Positions 1-12,040 are shown, counted from the first letter of the stretch. The stretch is 64,000 nt of DNA from Dasypus novemcinctus (GCF_030445035.2 NC_080683.1:94635675-94699674); one strand, 5' to 3'. The notes: generated by a model not told the origin, from the letters alone. Numbers and translations: made by a program.

Positions 1-116
1 TCCAGCACCTCCAGCCATCGGAACATGGATACCCCGCCGGGAGAGACTCCCACGGCGCAGGAGGCGCCCCCGGGGCCCCCACCAGCCCCCGCCGGGCACG
101 GGCCGCCCGCCGACAT
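1..116 (-). CDS. GOPC: GOPC, first coding exon (N-terminus, partial)
   Basis: Read on the minus strand from the ATG at 116-114, 38 codons and two bases are visible before the window edge. They begin [20 protein letters not shown] and run into the sequence MFRWLEVL. This matches the N-terminus of GOPC (PIST/CAL/FIG) closely. GOPC is a Golgi and trans-Golgi peripheral protein with coiled coils and one PDZ domain that sorts membrane cargo such as CFTR. Only the glycine/proline/alanine-rich leader and the first residues of the conserved region lie here; the coiled coils and PDZ domain are outside the window. The start has a favourable context (G at -3). The gene points away from NEPN and NUS1, as in human 6q22. 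Identification is by recalled protein sequence and synteny. Confidence 0.95.
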   Translation of the reverse strand, partial: MSAGGPCPAGAGGGPGGASCAVGVSPGGVSMFRWLEVL

Positions 117-760
117 GGCGCCGTCGAGGGCCTCCCGCGCCTGCTGCTGACTCCTGCGCGAGGGGAACTGCTGGGACAGACCCCCGCGCTCGATCGCTCT
201 GTCGGCTCACTCCCTTCCCCTCGCGGGGCCAACGCCGGCAATGCAGCCACCGAGTGGCAGGAGCAGCGAGGCTGAGGCCGCGACCGTGGCACACGGAAGA
301 CACAGCCCGTCCCACCTCCCGGCCTGCTCCTGCTGCGCACGCGTAGCGAAGGGCCGGGCAGCCGGGAAAGGGCGAAGTGGGCGGGGCTAGGAAGCGACGT
401 TAGCCTATGAAAGGCTCCTGCTCAGGCCCCGCCTGTCAACTGCCATCTTGACGACTGGCAAGCTGCAGGTTGGGTCCTTGAGCAATAGGCGCGTGTTGTA
501 TGCTTCCAAGTTGGAAAGGCCCGGGGAATAGAAGGGTGACCCTGTCGTAGGAAGGAACGACTTCTACCCGTTTGACTTCAGTGTGGGCAGGAGTCGTTCT
601 AAAATCTTCTGGGGAGGTTGCTGCGGAGGCGTCCTGGGGCTGGGAAGCGTGCGAGGATTGGCGGTGTGAGCATGCGCAGTGGCCACGTTTTCCCTTTTCC
701 TCTTCAGTTCCTGCTTACGGTGTATGGGTGGGGTAGATAGACTCCCTGGCTCTTCTTGGT
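117..760 (-). promoter_or_regulatory. GOPC: GOPC 5' leader and CpG-island promoter
   Basis: GC- and CpG-rich DNA directly upstream of the GOPC start, fading after about 700. It holds an Sp1-type GC box at 376-388 (gtgggcggggct), a second GC box on the opposite strand near 424-435, a YY1-like site (gccatcttg on the plus strand, CAAGATGGC on the gene strand) at 442-450, and an NRF1-like core (gcatgcgca) at 670-678. There is no TATA box. This is a typical housekeeping promoter. The transcription start cannot be fixed from sequence alone; the leader could be about 100-330 bases. Confidence 0.75.
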
Positions 761-879
761 AAACTAGGCCTTAAGTAGTGGGTGGGTACTGCCTAACGCT
801 GGATTGACCGAGTGCGGCTGACCCGGTTTGCTGAATAGAGGACCCTTTTCTCTTCATGATTAAGAAGCAGGCAGGCTTG

Positions 880-1035
880 GGTTCACATGTTAACACCCTG
901 TCATATCCTAGCTGCACCGTTGAATCCTTGTAATATTTAACCTTGAATCCTCAGTTTCCAAAATTTACTTCACTTCAGTAATAAGGTAAAATGCTTAGCG
1001 CCAATGCTTGGCACATGGTGTTAACTTCCATTATT
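880..1035 (+). repeat. MIR SINE fragment
   Basis: Old tRNA-derived mammalian-wide interspersed repeat. It keeps a B-box-like stretch (gggttcacat), the 'ttaacct...cctcagtttcc' core and the 'cttggcacatggtg' part. Strongly diverged. Confidence 0.55.
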
Positions 1036-1940
1036 ACACCACAGGTCATACATTTCTAAAACTATTTTAAAAAGGTGTAAGTGTTGAGTTATTTTTTATT
1101 ATTTCAAAAACTGTTATTGTACCCAAACTTGACCTATCAGTTAAAACAACTTAAAAGGATATCCTTAAAGGATGGCTTATTTCCACTTTCCATTATAGTT
1201 TTAAGGTGATTTCCTTTTGAAACCATACATTGGACTATAAAATGATGTGTGCCATATGCATTATATATACATATTATACACACACACAAATCAATCTCAG
1301 TGCTTTTACTATCCGATCATAAGATAAAAGGGAAGAAGGTAGTCAAAGGTCTTATAATACTATGTTTAGTGCTTAGTCTTTGTGAAGAGTCATATATTGA
1401 TAAATATTGAGTGCCAAACCTGGTTGAGGCATCAGGGGCACAAAAACGAGACATGGCTCTCACTCAAAAGGAGTTTAAAGACTAGTGAAGCTACTAACCT
1501 TCATGGTTATAACTTTAATTTGATTTTTGCAGTAACTTTGGGAGTGTTTAGCAACTGCTTTTTTTTTTTACCATTCAGCAGATCCACTCTCATCCCCTTA
1601 TAACCTCAAGAGTAGCCCTGCCCTGGAAAGGGAAGGGAAAACCAGTCTGATTAGAGCAGGCTGGTAGGAACTCTATCTTCTGCATTGCATAGGGGAGTAT
1701 TTTTCTTGTTGATGACAAACTCTTCGTTGGTCTGTTGTCAAAACAGACTCTTCCAATTAATCATCATCCACGGCCCACTCTATGTGACCCTCCTAACATC
1801 AACAAGGAGCAAAAAATCACACTTTAGTTTGCTCTGTGGGTATACTGCAAGGCAGATGGATTAGCATCAATCAAAAAGTTCCTTGGGCTTCAGCAAATTC
1901 AGCTAAGCAGAATTAACAAGGAGATCCTTACCTTGAGTTT
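1036..1940. other. Intergenic, no gene seen
   Basis: AT-rich DNA with a small TA/CA-rich patch at 1260-1290. The longest open stretch (1382-1603) has no recognisable domain and no coding signature. Nothing else supportable. Confidence 0.6.
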
Positions 1941-1954
1941 AAATAGGCAATTTG

Positions 1955-2439
1955 GGGAATCGGATGTAGCTCAAGTGATAGAGCTTCCACCTACCATATG
2001 GAAGGACCCAGGTTTGATCCCTAGGACCTCCTGGTGAAAAAGAAGAAGAGAAAGTATGCCCATGCAGTGAGCCAGTGCCCATGCAAGTGCTCTCGTGGTG
2101 AGCCAGTGCCCATGCAGTGAGCCAGTACCTGTGTGAGTGCCTGCATGGTGAGCCAGTGCCTGAGCAAGTGAGTCACGCAGCAAGATGATGATGTGTCAAA
2201 AGAGAGACAAGGGGAGAGTCAAGGTGAAGTGCAGCAGAAACCAGGAACTGAGTTGGTGCAACTGACAGGGACCCTCTCTCCACATCAGGGGTCTCCAGGA
2301 TTGAATCCCAGTGAATCCTAGAGGAGAGAAAATGAGAAGACAACACAAGACAGCAAAAACACCAGGGCAGGAGGAGGGGAAGGGGGAAAAATAAATAAAA
2401 ATAAATCTTAAAAAAAAAAAACTATAAAAAATAATAAAT
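1955..2439 (+). mobile_element. Long DAS-type SINE (two tRNA-like units) with target duplication
   Basis: Retroposon of about 485 bp flanked by a 14-bp direct repeat (aaataggcaatttg) at 1941-1954 and 2440-2453. It starts with a tRNA-like head (atgtagctcaagtgatagag, then ggtttgatcccta). A middle part contains repeats of 'gtgagccagtgcc'. A second tRNA-like unit follows around 2247-2325 (ggattgaatccca). It ends with (AAAT)n-CTTA-A tail. Exact target duplications show a retroposition event. Not autonomous. Confidence 0.85.
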
Positions 2440-2671
2440 AAATAGGCAATTTGACACAAGTTTTAATATACAACAAATAATATAAAACTAAAACTTGCAT
2501 CTTTCCTCACTCCCAAAATTGTTTATTTTCATCTGCAGTATTTACAAGGACATCATTACTACAGCTATCCAGGTCCTAGCCACCTTCTGTATAGATACTG
2601 TAGTCAGCAATGAATTTTTAGGAATTTGAAGTTGGGGAGGTATACATACATGGAACCACAATATAATGATA

Positions 2672-3275
2672 ACCATAGCTATCAATTATTGAGTATTTAC
2701 TGTGTGTTAGGCATTGCACTATTTACATCTTTGTGCATCACAGAAGCCTGTGAAGTAGGTGTATTAGTCAGCCAAAGGGGTGCTGATGCAAAATACCATA
2801 AATTGGTTCATTTATATAATGGGTATTTATTTGGGATAGTTGATTACAGATACCAGGCCATAAGCATAAGTTACCCCTCACCAAAGTCTATTTCCACGTG
2901 TTGTAGCAAGATGGCTGCTGTCAGGTTTCCTGGGTTCCTCCCTTCCTGGGGCTGGCTTCTCTTTTGTCTGTGTGCTTACTACCTGAGACCCCAGCTTAAG
3001 GCTTCAGCATCAAACTCCAACATCAGAATTCCAACATCGAAAACCCTTAACTCTGTCCTTTGCCTTGTCTTTTATCTGTGAGTCCCCACCCACCGAGGGG
3101 CGGGGACTCAACACCCTACTGACACAAGAGGTTTACTTTATTACTTAATCAAGTAAACCTCTGAATCCAATATAATCTCATGCCTAGAGGAAAAGACTAA
3201 CCCAATATTTCTTTTTGGAATAATATCAAACTGCTACAGTAGGTATTGTCACTTTTTTTCTAGTTGAGTTACAGT
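2672..3275 (-). repeat. MIR SINE, split by an LTR insertion
   Basis: Minus-oriented MIR: 'ttattgagtatttactgtgtgttaggc' type sequence at 2685-2759 and the continuation at 3239-3275. The two parts are separated by the LTR at 2760-3238. The MIR is therefore older than the LTR. Confidence 0.6.
2760..3238 (-). mobile_element. Solo LTR, MaLR-like xenarthran family, with 5-bp duplication
   Basis: A 479-bp unit with TG...CA ends and an exact 5-bp flanking duplication, GTAGG at 2755-2759 and 3239-3243, inserted in a MIR. It is the same family as the element at 63259-63729 and a partial one at 48604-49003. Shared blocks include 'ccatcttgct'-like and 'ccccacccac...ggggactca' segments. No internal region remains, so this is a fossil solo LTR of moderate age. 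Confidence 0.75.
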
Positions 3276-4325
3276 GATTCTAAGAATCTTTTTCTCTAAA
3301 GCCTTTGCTATTACCCATGGGGAATAGGAGAATGAGAGAATCTACTTCTTTTTTAAATTACCAGTATAATACAATGGCAAATCAATCCAAAAGAAAAATA
3401 ATCCCTTCCTAATTATAAACCAAATACAAACTATTATTACATAAGAAAAAATTGCAAAAGTAGTTATTGTAATACTCATTTTCAATAATTTATAATATGG
3501 ACCACACTTGAAAATAAATTTTCATTTCTTTAAAAAAAATACCTCATTCAACTTCTCAATTGTGTGAGTGTGGCTGAAGTACATCGTAAGTATATATGTG
3601 CCAGTGCTCTAATTGTTGGGGATTATCCCCATTTTCAGGATTACAGTTCTACTTCTGTTACAATGTTTACAGCTCCAACAAGTCAGACCCTCTGTGCCTC
3701 AGGGTACTCTAATCTCATGTGGTCTTTTCTCAAAACCACACTCTATGGCAGCTGCTACATCCCTATGTCTTTGCCATCTGGGTACTATGTGACTACCTGG
3801 AGTACCTTTATGTACACGTGTAATCTGCCCACCTTGATTGGTGTTTTGTAGTTCTGTATGTCACTGCCAAATATGGAGACGGAAAGCAGAGATTAATGTT
3901 CAAGTGCTGCCATCTGTTGTCAGTGTGCCCTATCTACGTTTATTGCCTTATCTTTACCTACTCTGGAATGGTATGTCATCTCAATACTTGTGTGGTTAAT
4001 ATAATAATAAAGTCATGATACTTCTATTTGTAATTAAATAAACCTTCACAAACTGTGTCATGAATTATGCTTCTGTGATTTTTTTTAATTCTAAAATTCT
4101 GATATAACAAACGTGATAGACTTGTTTTAGCAACTTATCCCTACAGAGTTTTGCCACAAAGTGCTACTAAGAATAAATAGCGTGAGGACTGAGGAAACTG
4201 GGAGAAAGAGGGAGAATGCTAAAAATGTATTTGGTGTTTATTGGTAATTAGCTGTGGTTCATGAAATGTAAAGGCTCTGTAATGAATAGAGAGGCATATA
4301 AGATCCACCAGGGACTGCGGAGGGA
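3276..4325. other. Intergenic, no gene seen
   Basis: AT-rich sequence. A 95-residue open frame at 3564-3851 shows no known motif and sits in non-coding-like composition. No repeat assigned. Confidence 0.55.
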
Positions 4326-4860
4326 GGGAGACTACCATTTATTGAATTCTACTGTGTGCCAGGCCCTATACTGAGCTTCACATTTCATTTCATCTCTGTT
4401 AACCCTGCCAAGAAAAAGGAAGAGGCATCCAAATGTCAGGAATTAACATCTGATGAGGGCTCAGCCTGTATCAAGAGCTCTGTCGGGCAATTTATATTCA
4501 TTGTCTCATTAACAACACTGTGAGAAAGATAGTATTAAATACATTTTACAAATGGGACAACTAGGTCTCTTTGGTATACTAGAAGTTATAGTTAAGCAAC
4601 TGGAAGTTATAGCTGGCAGATCAGGAACCAAATCCAAGTCTGGCTAATTACGAAGCAGATTCCTTCCTAGTATAGCCACTTTCTAGGAGTATAAATTTGA
4701 GCATGTCGCTTAACCTCTCTAACCTGTTTCCTTATCTGTCAAACGAGAAATGTCATAGTATCCCTCTTACAGGGTTGATGTGAGGGTTAAATGACAATGT
4801 ATGCAAAACACCTAGCCGAGGGCCTGGCACATAGCCATGTTCAGTTAGAATGTGTTGTTA
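4326..4860. repeat. Cluster of three MIR fragments
   Basis: Two minus-oriented MIR pieces (about 4330-4400, with 'ctgtgtgccaggccc', and about 4445-4670) are followed by a plus-oriented one (about 4680-4855, with 'cttaacctct...' and 'ggcctggcacat'). All are diverged, as expected for elements that predate placental radiation. Confidence 0.65.
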
Positions 4861-5910
4861 ATAGAAAGATACATAGAATAGTTACGTTATTACATGACTG
4901 ATTTTATGTGATCTTTATGTGTCTATACCTCCCAAGTCTGAGTATTTCTCCTTTGTGGAAGTATGTTTTAAGGTCTCCCTCCTTCCTTTCCTGGGACTCT
5001 GTGTGTGTCTATCTTGGCAGTTCTATATTCCCCTATTTTTCTCACCTCTTCTCTCTTCTCCCTTTGGCTCTCTTCCTTAATTAATCATTGAATAGACTTG
5101 ATATTTATTTTTATTTGTTGCAGTTATCAAATATTGTTACCTGTCTTGTTCTCAATTATAAAAACTGAATTTGGAATGTATTATTTTTTACCTATATTAT
5201 TTCCTTGATATTTCCTCATATTATCCCCTTTGATTTTATCTTCTGTTTTTAAAGGGCTCCTGATAAATAATGTTTCTTTGCTCTTGTGATGGACAGTACC
5301 TAATAAAGGGAAAACTATGAATATGTGTCTTTGTCCATACAAATAAGTTTTTTTCTTTCCGAAAAGTTCAGTATAAGGCATATATTTTTGTTAAATCAAA
5401 TAAAATACTAATGGATATTATTATCTTAATGAGCCTTATGATCAGACTTCTGTGTAAAAAATTATCTCTGGAGAGTATATAAAATTAGTATATGTAATAA
5501 GAGGGAAATTTAAATAGAAATGAAAGATGAAGGGAAAATAGAAAGGGCTGGGAGAGGGAAGCCAAGAGGCAGCTAAGGAGAGAAGGAAACCAAGAAATGT
5601 TATGGAAATGGGAGAAAGAAGAAAACAGTAGCTGAGGGCCTGGGACCTTGAACTCTTGGACAGAGACCTTCTGATGCTTAAGTGTTTATGAGAAATAAAA
5701 GTAAAATATATGCTTTGCAATAACAGGTGATGGTACAGGTGAATGTAAAGTGCCCAGGCCTATAGGTTCTTATCCTGGCATGCTGACACTGTTCTGGTTT
5801 ACTGATCTGTGACTCCCATGAAATTATGTGCCTATTTTGGTGGGGGGTGGGGGTCTCTGAATTTTCCCTGGGAAATTCATAATACTTTCATCAAATTCTG
5901 AAAAGGGTTC
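4861..5910. other. Intergenic, no gene seen
   Basis: No gene or clear repeat. The part at 5770-5910 includes a short G run at 5841-5851. The open frames at 5181-5381 and 5442-5720 look random. Confidence 0.5.
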
Positions 5911-6692
5911 TGTGGCACAGTGACTTATATACCCCCAGAAAAATAAAATGTTCTTAATCCATTCCTGTGGATGTGAATCCTGTAAATAGGAACTTCTGAA
6001 GGTATTTTTAGTTAAGGTGTGGCCAGCTAAATCAGGATGGGCCTTAATCCTATTACTAGAGGCTATATAAAGAGAAAGCCACTGGAAGGAGCTAGAAGCT
6101 GGAAATCAAGGGGAATCCCGAAGACGAAAGAGAGGACATCACCGGGAAACAGATTTGGCCCAGTGGTTAGGGTGTCGTCTACCACATGGGAGGTCCGCGA
6201 TTCAAACCCCGGCCCTCCTTGACCCGTGTGGAGCTGGCCCACGCACAGTGCTGATGCGCGCAAGGAATGCCCTGCCACGCAGGGGTGTCCTCCTCGTAGG
6301 GGAGCCCCACACGCAAGGAGTGTGCCCAGTAAGGAGAGCCGCCCAGGGCGAAAGAAAGAGCAGCCTGCCCAGGAATGGCACCGCCCACACTTCCCGCTCG
6401 ACTGACAACAACAGAAGCGGACAAAAGAAACAAGATGCAGCAAATAGACACAGAGAACAGACAACCGGGGTGGGGTGGGGGATTAAATAAATAAATAAAT
6501 CTTAAAAAAAAAAAAAAAAGAGAGAGGACATCAACATGTGATGGAAAGCCAAGGAATCCCAAGGATGACCAGCCTGCCAGAATGGTGCCAATTCCATGAA
6601 GAATCTTCCAGCCTCCAAAACGGTAAGCCAATAAGTTTTTTAAGTCAACCCGTTGAGTGGTACCTGTCATAGCTGCCTGGAAAACTAAAGCA
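5911..6692 (+). mobile_element. MaLR-like solo LTR carrying a SINE insertion
   Basis: Starts TGTGGCACAG with a 'tataccccc' block, has the central 'ttagttaaggtgtgg' block shared with the LTR at 45722-46564, and ends aaactaaagCA. Imperfect 5-bp flanks (ggttc and ggtcc) fit an LTR target duplication. The SINE at 6144-6519 is inserted within it. Decayed fossil LTR without internal region. Confidence 0.65.
6144..6519 (+). mobile_element. DAS-type SINE with target duplication
   Basis: About 375 bp. It has a tRNA-like head with an A-box-like 'tggcccagtgg' and B-box-like 'gattcaaacccc'. The long body contains 'gcgcaaggaatgccctgcc', and the tail is (AAAT)n-CTTA16. The flanking repeat 'agagaggacatca' is present on both sides. 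The body is rich in open frames on both strands, which are not genes. Confidence 0.9.
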
Positions 6693-7313
6693 GGTCCATA
6701 ACCCCCAAAACAGTTTAGAAACAACTGTGTATTTGAGAAACTGCAAGAAGTTAATTTTCCTACTTTTCTTCATCCTCCCCATCCCTGCATACTTACTTAA
6801 TCCCCTCCTACCACCCAAGTCCATAAGTAGCCATAAATGTAGGAAGATCTCTTTTCTTGAGGGCTCAGCGTTAAAACTTCTGCCATTTAGTAAGTACTTT
6901 TGATCATCATAAAAAGTTGTATGGTGAATGAAAAAAGTCAAGGAAAATCCATTGCTATTTTATTTGAGCAATGTGGAAAAATTATTAGAATATTTTATTC
7001 ATATTTATCATTTAAACTTATAATTCATATTTGCTAAGTTTGTGATTTTCAGAGAGACATCCTATAAAAGTAACTTTGAGAATTCCAAAGTGATTTACTA
7101 GCCTCATTCTTCTTCAGATCATTTCTTTTAGATGATACAAATGAGAGAGTTGCTTGTTCTTAAAATTTGAGTATTTTGGTGCAGCGATTTAAGATGAACT
7201 CACATAATTCCTCTTCCACGAAATCTTCATTCTTTCTTCTCATGTATAGCTATAGACTCCATTCCCTTTAGCATAGTCAAACATGCTATTTTCATATTGG
7301 CTCATGTATAAAA
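6693..7313. other. Intergenic, no gene seen
   Basis: AT-rich single-copy-looking DNA with no coding or repeat signature that I can support. Confidence 0.5.
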
Positions 7314-7322
7314 TACATGTTA

Positions 7323-7613
7323 GTTTTTTGTTTGTTTGGTTTTGTTTTTGTGTTGGAACAAAACATGTTGTAGGCTGGGGATTGAACCCAGCCCCATCAC
7401 ATGGGGCTGAACAAAACATGGGGCTGGGGATTGAACCCAGGGCCTCACATGTGGGAAGCCAGCCCTCAACAACTGAGCCACATCAGCTCCCCTGAGTCGT
7501 TTCTTTTCATTTGTTTGCTTGTTTGTTTGTTTTGTTTTTAGGAGTCACCGGGAACTGAACCTGGGACCTCCATTGTGGGAAGCAGGCAGTCAAATGCCCG
7601 AGCCACATCTCCC
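7323..7613 (-). mobile_element. Dimeric tRNA-Ala-like SINE
   Basis: On the minus strand two tRNA-like units follow each other, joined by a C/A-rich linker. The distal unit also carries a local duplication of 'ggctggggattgaaccca'. A short repeat 'acatgttag' flanks it at 7314-7322 and 7614-7622. Confidence 0.75.
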
Positions 7614-7622
7614 CACATGTTA

Positions 7623-8895
7623 GTTGAAGAGAGAGATTTATTTAATGATGATCTTACTCAATTTGACTAATAAATCCAACATAAGTTGGCTTCAAGAATA
7701 TTACCTATTCCATAGATAAAATTTACTAGATAACTACAAAGTAACTCCTATATTTTATGTTTCACAAATCTAAAAATAACAAAAAAAATTTAATCCCTGC
7801 TACTATATTTGTATCCCCTTATGTGCTCAAAGACTATTACTGCTTTTTCACTGTTATCTTATCTGCATTCTTCACTCACTCTTTCCCATAGCTCCAGGTT
7901 TAGTTCAGGATTATCTAAAACCAGCATTTATCAACAATGCTATCAGAGTTTGCTAGTCATTGATTCTTCCTCTTTCATCCACTGACAAGTACTATTATTT
8001 ATCAGGTTGTCAGACTTTACAGATTAAACATAGAACCCTCTCTCACCAGCCTGTCATTTATATTTCTTATAGATTAGTTCTGCAAAGGAGTTGCGTTTAG
8101 ATACCCTTCAATATTAATTCTCTTTTCTATGCACATAGATTAAAAAGTATAAGGATACTTTAGTGGTATAATTAGAATTTGTATAGTTTTCTAAGTTAAC
8201 AAGTCAGTAAAGTCTAGTGAAACAATCACATACAAAAAAAATGTCATTTATAACAATTGTTGGAAATAAAAATGTGTTGTGCCTAGTTGATTGTAGCTCA
8301 TACAAATCTCATTTGGCTTCTGTGGCTATGATGAGCAGATGGCGCTCACAAATAGGAGGCTGTCCATATTTGAACCCCTTCTGTTTAAGAAATTTCCTAG
8401 CTTATGTGACTTGGTGAGAAAGGAATCCTCCTCCAGTAATGAACTGAATGTGCCAGATAATCGAATTATCAGCCCTGAGACAGCTGTAGCACAGGTTTAT
8501 GACCTACACACAGCTAACCAGACTCACCCACCCCCAATTTTTAATCTAGTGACAGTGAGTCAAGGAGGAAAAAAATCAGAAGAATGGAGGGATGGGGACA
8601 GTGGAGCTGGGCGTGGAGGTTGTATGGTTCAGTTGCAGTAGCAGTAGAGCCAGTGTTGGAGGCCAGGGTACCTATGTTTTGTGGTGTCACTGTGTCCTCA
8701 CTAAATATAGATGTGATTTTGCCCATGAATCTGGCTATTTTTGCCCACTACAAAAACCTGGCTCTTCAGGCTTTCACACAATTCTGTGTGGTACCCAATA
8801 TTGTTTCAACAAATTCCTTTTCTGCTTAAATTAGCCAGAATTTGTTTCCATTGCTGGCAACTAATAACCTTAACAGCAACGTAAGACTCTGATTT
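7623..8895. other. Intergenic, no gene seen
   Basis: Open frames at 8217-8834 overlap one another in several frames and have no recognisable domain. They are best regarded as chance. No repeat assigned. Confidence 0.5.
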
Positions 8896-8899
8896 TTGC

Positions 8900-9030
8900 C
8901 CATGGACTTGGCATGACTTAACTAATTTCATCTATACCATCCTGTAAAAGGGGAATTATTTTCCCTATTTTGTCTTCATTCCATAGGGAAGAAATTGTAG
9001 TTTAAAGAGGTTAAGTAGTAGTTAATTTTT
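8900..9030 (-). repeat. MIR SINE fragment
   Basis: Diverged MIR in minus orientation, with 'gtaaaaggggaattatt' and 'tttaaagaggttaagtag' matching the MIR core. Confidence 0.45.
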
Positions 9031-9139
9031 CTGTTTTACATCAAACTTTGTGCAAAATTGTACTCTGAAGGAGCAAACAAATTTCACAAGAACCATATTC
9101 ACAATATATTTTTTATTCTTTAAAATATTTTCTTTCTTC

Positions 9140-9530
9140 ACCTAAGAGGTTTTTTTAACTTTATTTTTAAAGAAGTTTTAGATTACAGAAAAGTTAAATC
9201 AAAATTATAGGGGATTCTTGGGAGCAGATATGGCTCAAGTGGTTGAGTGTCCACTTTCTACATGAGAGGTCCCAGGTTTGGTTCCCATGTGCCTCCTGAA
9301 AAAAACGAACAACAAGCAAAACCAATGGAAAAACCACCTCAGGGAAGTCAATGTGGCTCAGTGGTTGAGTGCTGGTTCCCCACATATGAGGTCCCAGGTT
9401 CAATTCCTGGCCCCCGTACCTCAAAAAAAAAAAAATTATAGGGGATTTCCACATATATCCCACCCCCAACCCTCTCACATTTTCCCCTATTAATAACATC
9501 AATAACATGAGAGATTTTCATCAATAAAAA
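9140..9530 (-). repeat. L1 3'-end fragment split by a SINE
   Basis: 'aagttttagattacagaaaa' followed, after the SINE, by 'ggggatttccacatat...cccctattaataacatc' resembles the 3' untranslated end of L1 in minus orientation, like the copies at 16213, 19734 and 26340. Confidence 0.6.
9217..9432 (+). mobile_element. Dimeric tRNA-Ala-like SINE with target duplication
   Basis: Two tRNA-like monomers (9217-9298 and about 9350-9420) are joined by an A/C-rich linker. The 15-bp flank 'aaattataggggatt' occurs at 9202-9216 and about 9433-9447. The second monomer keeps 'tgtggctcagtggttgag' and 'aggttcaattcctgg'. Confidence 0.85.
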
Positions 9531-9589
9531 TCTTCAGTTTAGCCCTTGGCAGATCAGTTTTATAGTAGGAATCAGGAGCTGGTGCTCCT

Positions 9590-9760
9590 AAGCCCAGGTC
9601 AGAGTGAACTAGGTTTAGTCAGTTGCATCTCTGGGATTTAGTTTCCTCACCTGTACTGGGAAAGAGGGTGTTGGATTAAATTATCGCTAAAGTCCCTTGC
9701 AGTTCTGATAGCCTGAAACTAATAAAAATTGATCAACATGTCAAAAAAAAAAAAAAAGAG
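9590..9760 (+). repeat. Possible MIR-like repeat
   Basis: 'ctctgggatttagtttcctcacctgtac' and 'ctaaagtcccttgcagttctga' resemble MIR-related elements. An A15 run ends it. Weak. Confidence 0.35.
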
Positions 9761-9984
9761 TTAAATCTCCTTTTATCCACAACAAGACTACTCATTAAGA
9801 AGAAATTTCTGCAGATTTCTTTATACTGGTATTGATATGCCTTCTATGGCAACCACCTCCCTCCAAAATACTACATATAAGATATAGGTGATTTCAGGGT
9901 TTAGGCCAATTATTTTTTACCCTTTGCTTTTAATAAACTAAGAGCGAATATCCATAGTCTAGAGGTACAGATTTGTGTTTATTA

Positions 9985-10198
9985 CAGGGTTTCTTAACAA
10001 TAGCAGTACTAACAGTTTGGAACACATAATCTTTTGTAAGGTTGGGATGTTAGCTCTCCTGTACATTGTAGGGTGTTTTGAGTAACCCTGGCCTTTACTC
10101 ACAGATGCCAGTAGCATTGCCAACTCCCACCCCTGCCCTTTTATGACAATCAAAAATATTTCCAGACATTGCCATATTGCTCTGGTTGAGAATCACTG
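9985..10198 (+). mobile_element. hAT-type non-autonomous DNA transposon
   Basis: Begins CAGGGTTTCTTA and ends AGAATCACTG, i.e. short imperfect terminal inverted repeats. It is flanked by near-identical 8-bp sequences (gtttatta at 9977-9984, gtttatag at 10199-10206), the target size of hAT elements. The interior ('gtacattgtagggtgtttt', 'tccagacattgcca') matches a common mammalian Charlie-related element; I cannot name the subfamily with certainty. Confidence 0.7.
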
Positions 10199-10206
10199 GT
10201 TTATAG

Positions 10207-12040
10207 GAAGGAAAGAAGGGACAGAGAGAAGGAGGAAAAAGAGAATAAAAGAATTTCAAGGAGGGACGATGTGGTTTGAGAATCTGAACAAAGACATAAA
10301 TCTAATCCAATCCAATTCAATACAAAACATTTTCCTTTAGATTGCTATATTTCTTGTGCTGAAAATAAAGTCTAAACTAGGTTTTGGGTTGTGTCTGAAC
10401 AGTGTTGCTAGGTGAATCATTGAGTTTCCATACTTGAGTTCCCAAGTCCTTGTACTCAATTTCTCCTTACCCAAAGCAGCCAATAATAATGGCAGGATAC
10501 GGTGTTGTTCTGTGCTTTGGAGAAAAGCATGGGATACCTCACACTTAGGCTTAGAGACTCTCAAGCTCCAGAGCTAAAATTCCAAACTACAGTTAGAGGA
10601 CTTTACACCCATGGCTCTTAGTCAACACGGGAGAACTCCAAAGTCAGCAGAAAGTAAGCTGGAAGCTGAGCTAGATCACAGTGCCTGTGGCTGCTTCCTA
10701 GCACAACATAAATGCAAAGGGATTGTTACTTCCAGAGCAAGTACAGCAAAATATACTGTCCTTCAAAAATCCAGGTTGGAGAGACTCAAGTACCTTTGTA
10801 TTGCACCTTTTCTGCAGTTTATAGTATCAGCAAGACTTTGCCTTCTACCTGTAAAAAAAGTTAACTTCTTGGCTTAACCCTAAATTGATAGGTATGATCT
10901 GGGGAATAGACAGATCTTTTATTCTTTAAAACATTCTCAAACTTTTTCTGATCAAAGCTCTTTATATTTATAATGGTAAACTTGGGAAACAACCCCAAAA
11001 TCCAACAATTAGATAGTAATCCATCAAATTATGGACAATTTCCTTGATGAACTATTTAGATATTTATATTTATGAAGACTATGAAATAATATAGAATGTA
11101 ATATAACAATGAAAAAAGCAGAACATAAAGTTGTCTATAAGTATGTTTAAAATCTGATAAAATAAAAACATGCACTGTGTAAAACAAGATTTTACAGATA
11201 ATGCCAAAATTGCAGTAAAGTGACATAAATAGCATGGGGAAAAAAGTGTAATTTCAAGGTTGAATCAAAGAAAAGAGTCCTCTGGCCACCAACAAGGGGT
11301 TGAAAATAAAACATCATTATGCTGCATAATTGAGGGAAAAAATGCTATCATTAATGGTGACTAAGGATAGGATATTGTAGACATTTCATTTTAAGTAAAC
11401 GAATATGAATTTACCTTTTAAGTAACACAGGAAAAAAGTGTACAGCAACTATTTCTCTATTGTCATGTCAAAGCAAACACAAAAACCTAGGCATAGAGAT
11501 TGGTAATATAACATTTAATTTTGGGGTGGAACTGAAGGTAAGTTTTTTTCCTTCTTGCTGATTTCACTTTATTTCTCATATTTTCTCTTATTGAGCGTTA
11601 ATTTGATGTTTGAAAATTGTTTAAATTTAAAAATAATCCTGTTACTAAGCAAGTTAAATAAATAATAAAATTTGTTGAGAATTAGAATATTGACTGAAAA
11701 GGAATCTATCACACCTTGTCTCTGATAATCAAAAAGAAAAAAATAATCTATCAGAATAGAAGAGTAGAAAAGTCTTTTGGTAAAAACACACAGAAATGCT
11801 CTGGAAATAGAATGGCTCAATTATTAGATCAAAGGAACTTTTGGTTTCAAAAATCATTGCAAAGAGAGGCAAGGTTAAAGAGGAGATGAGAGCAGCTTTT
11901 CAATATTAAAAAGGCTTTTTTCAGAGCCATCTGCTGAGGTTGACAAGCACGGAGAAACTAGGTGTTCCTCTTGTAAAAAGAGGTCTTCATATAATCTTTG
12001 CTTAAAATGCTTTCAAAATTCTAAACTGGAATGAACACAG
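10207..12040. other. Intergenic, no gene seen
   Basis: AT-rich. The open frames at 10337-10564, 10611-10877 and 11569-11820 have no recognisable motif. An (AAAT)n patch lies at 12045-12081. Confidence 0.5.

Noticed and set aside
3564-3851. 95-residue open frame
   Set aside because: No motif, no splice context, AT-rich surroundings; chance.
6063-6724. Long open frames on both strands (up to 181 residues)
   Set aside because: They lie in the GC-rich body of a DAS-type SINE. Similar peptides recur at 28742-29338, 42020-42763, 45695-46234, 49646-50181, 59559-60037 and 60421-60821, always within SINE copies.
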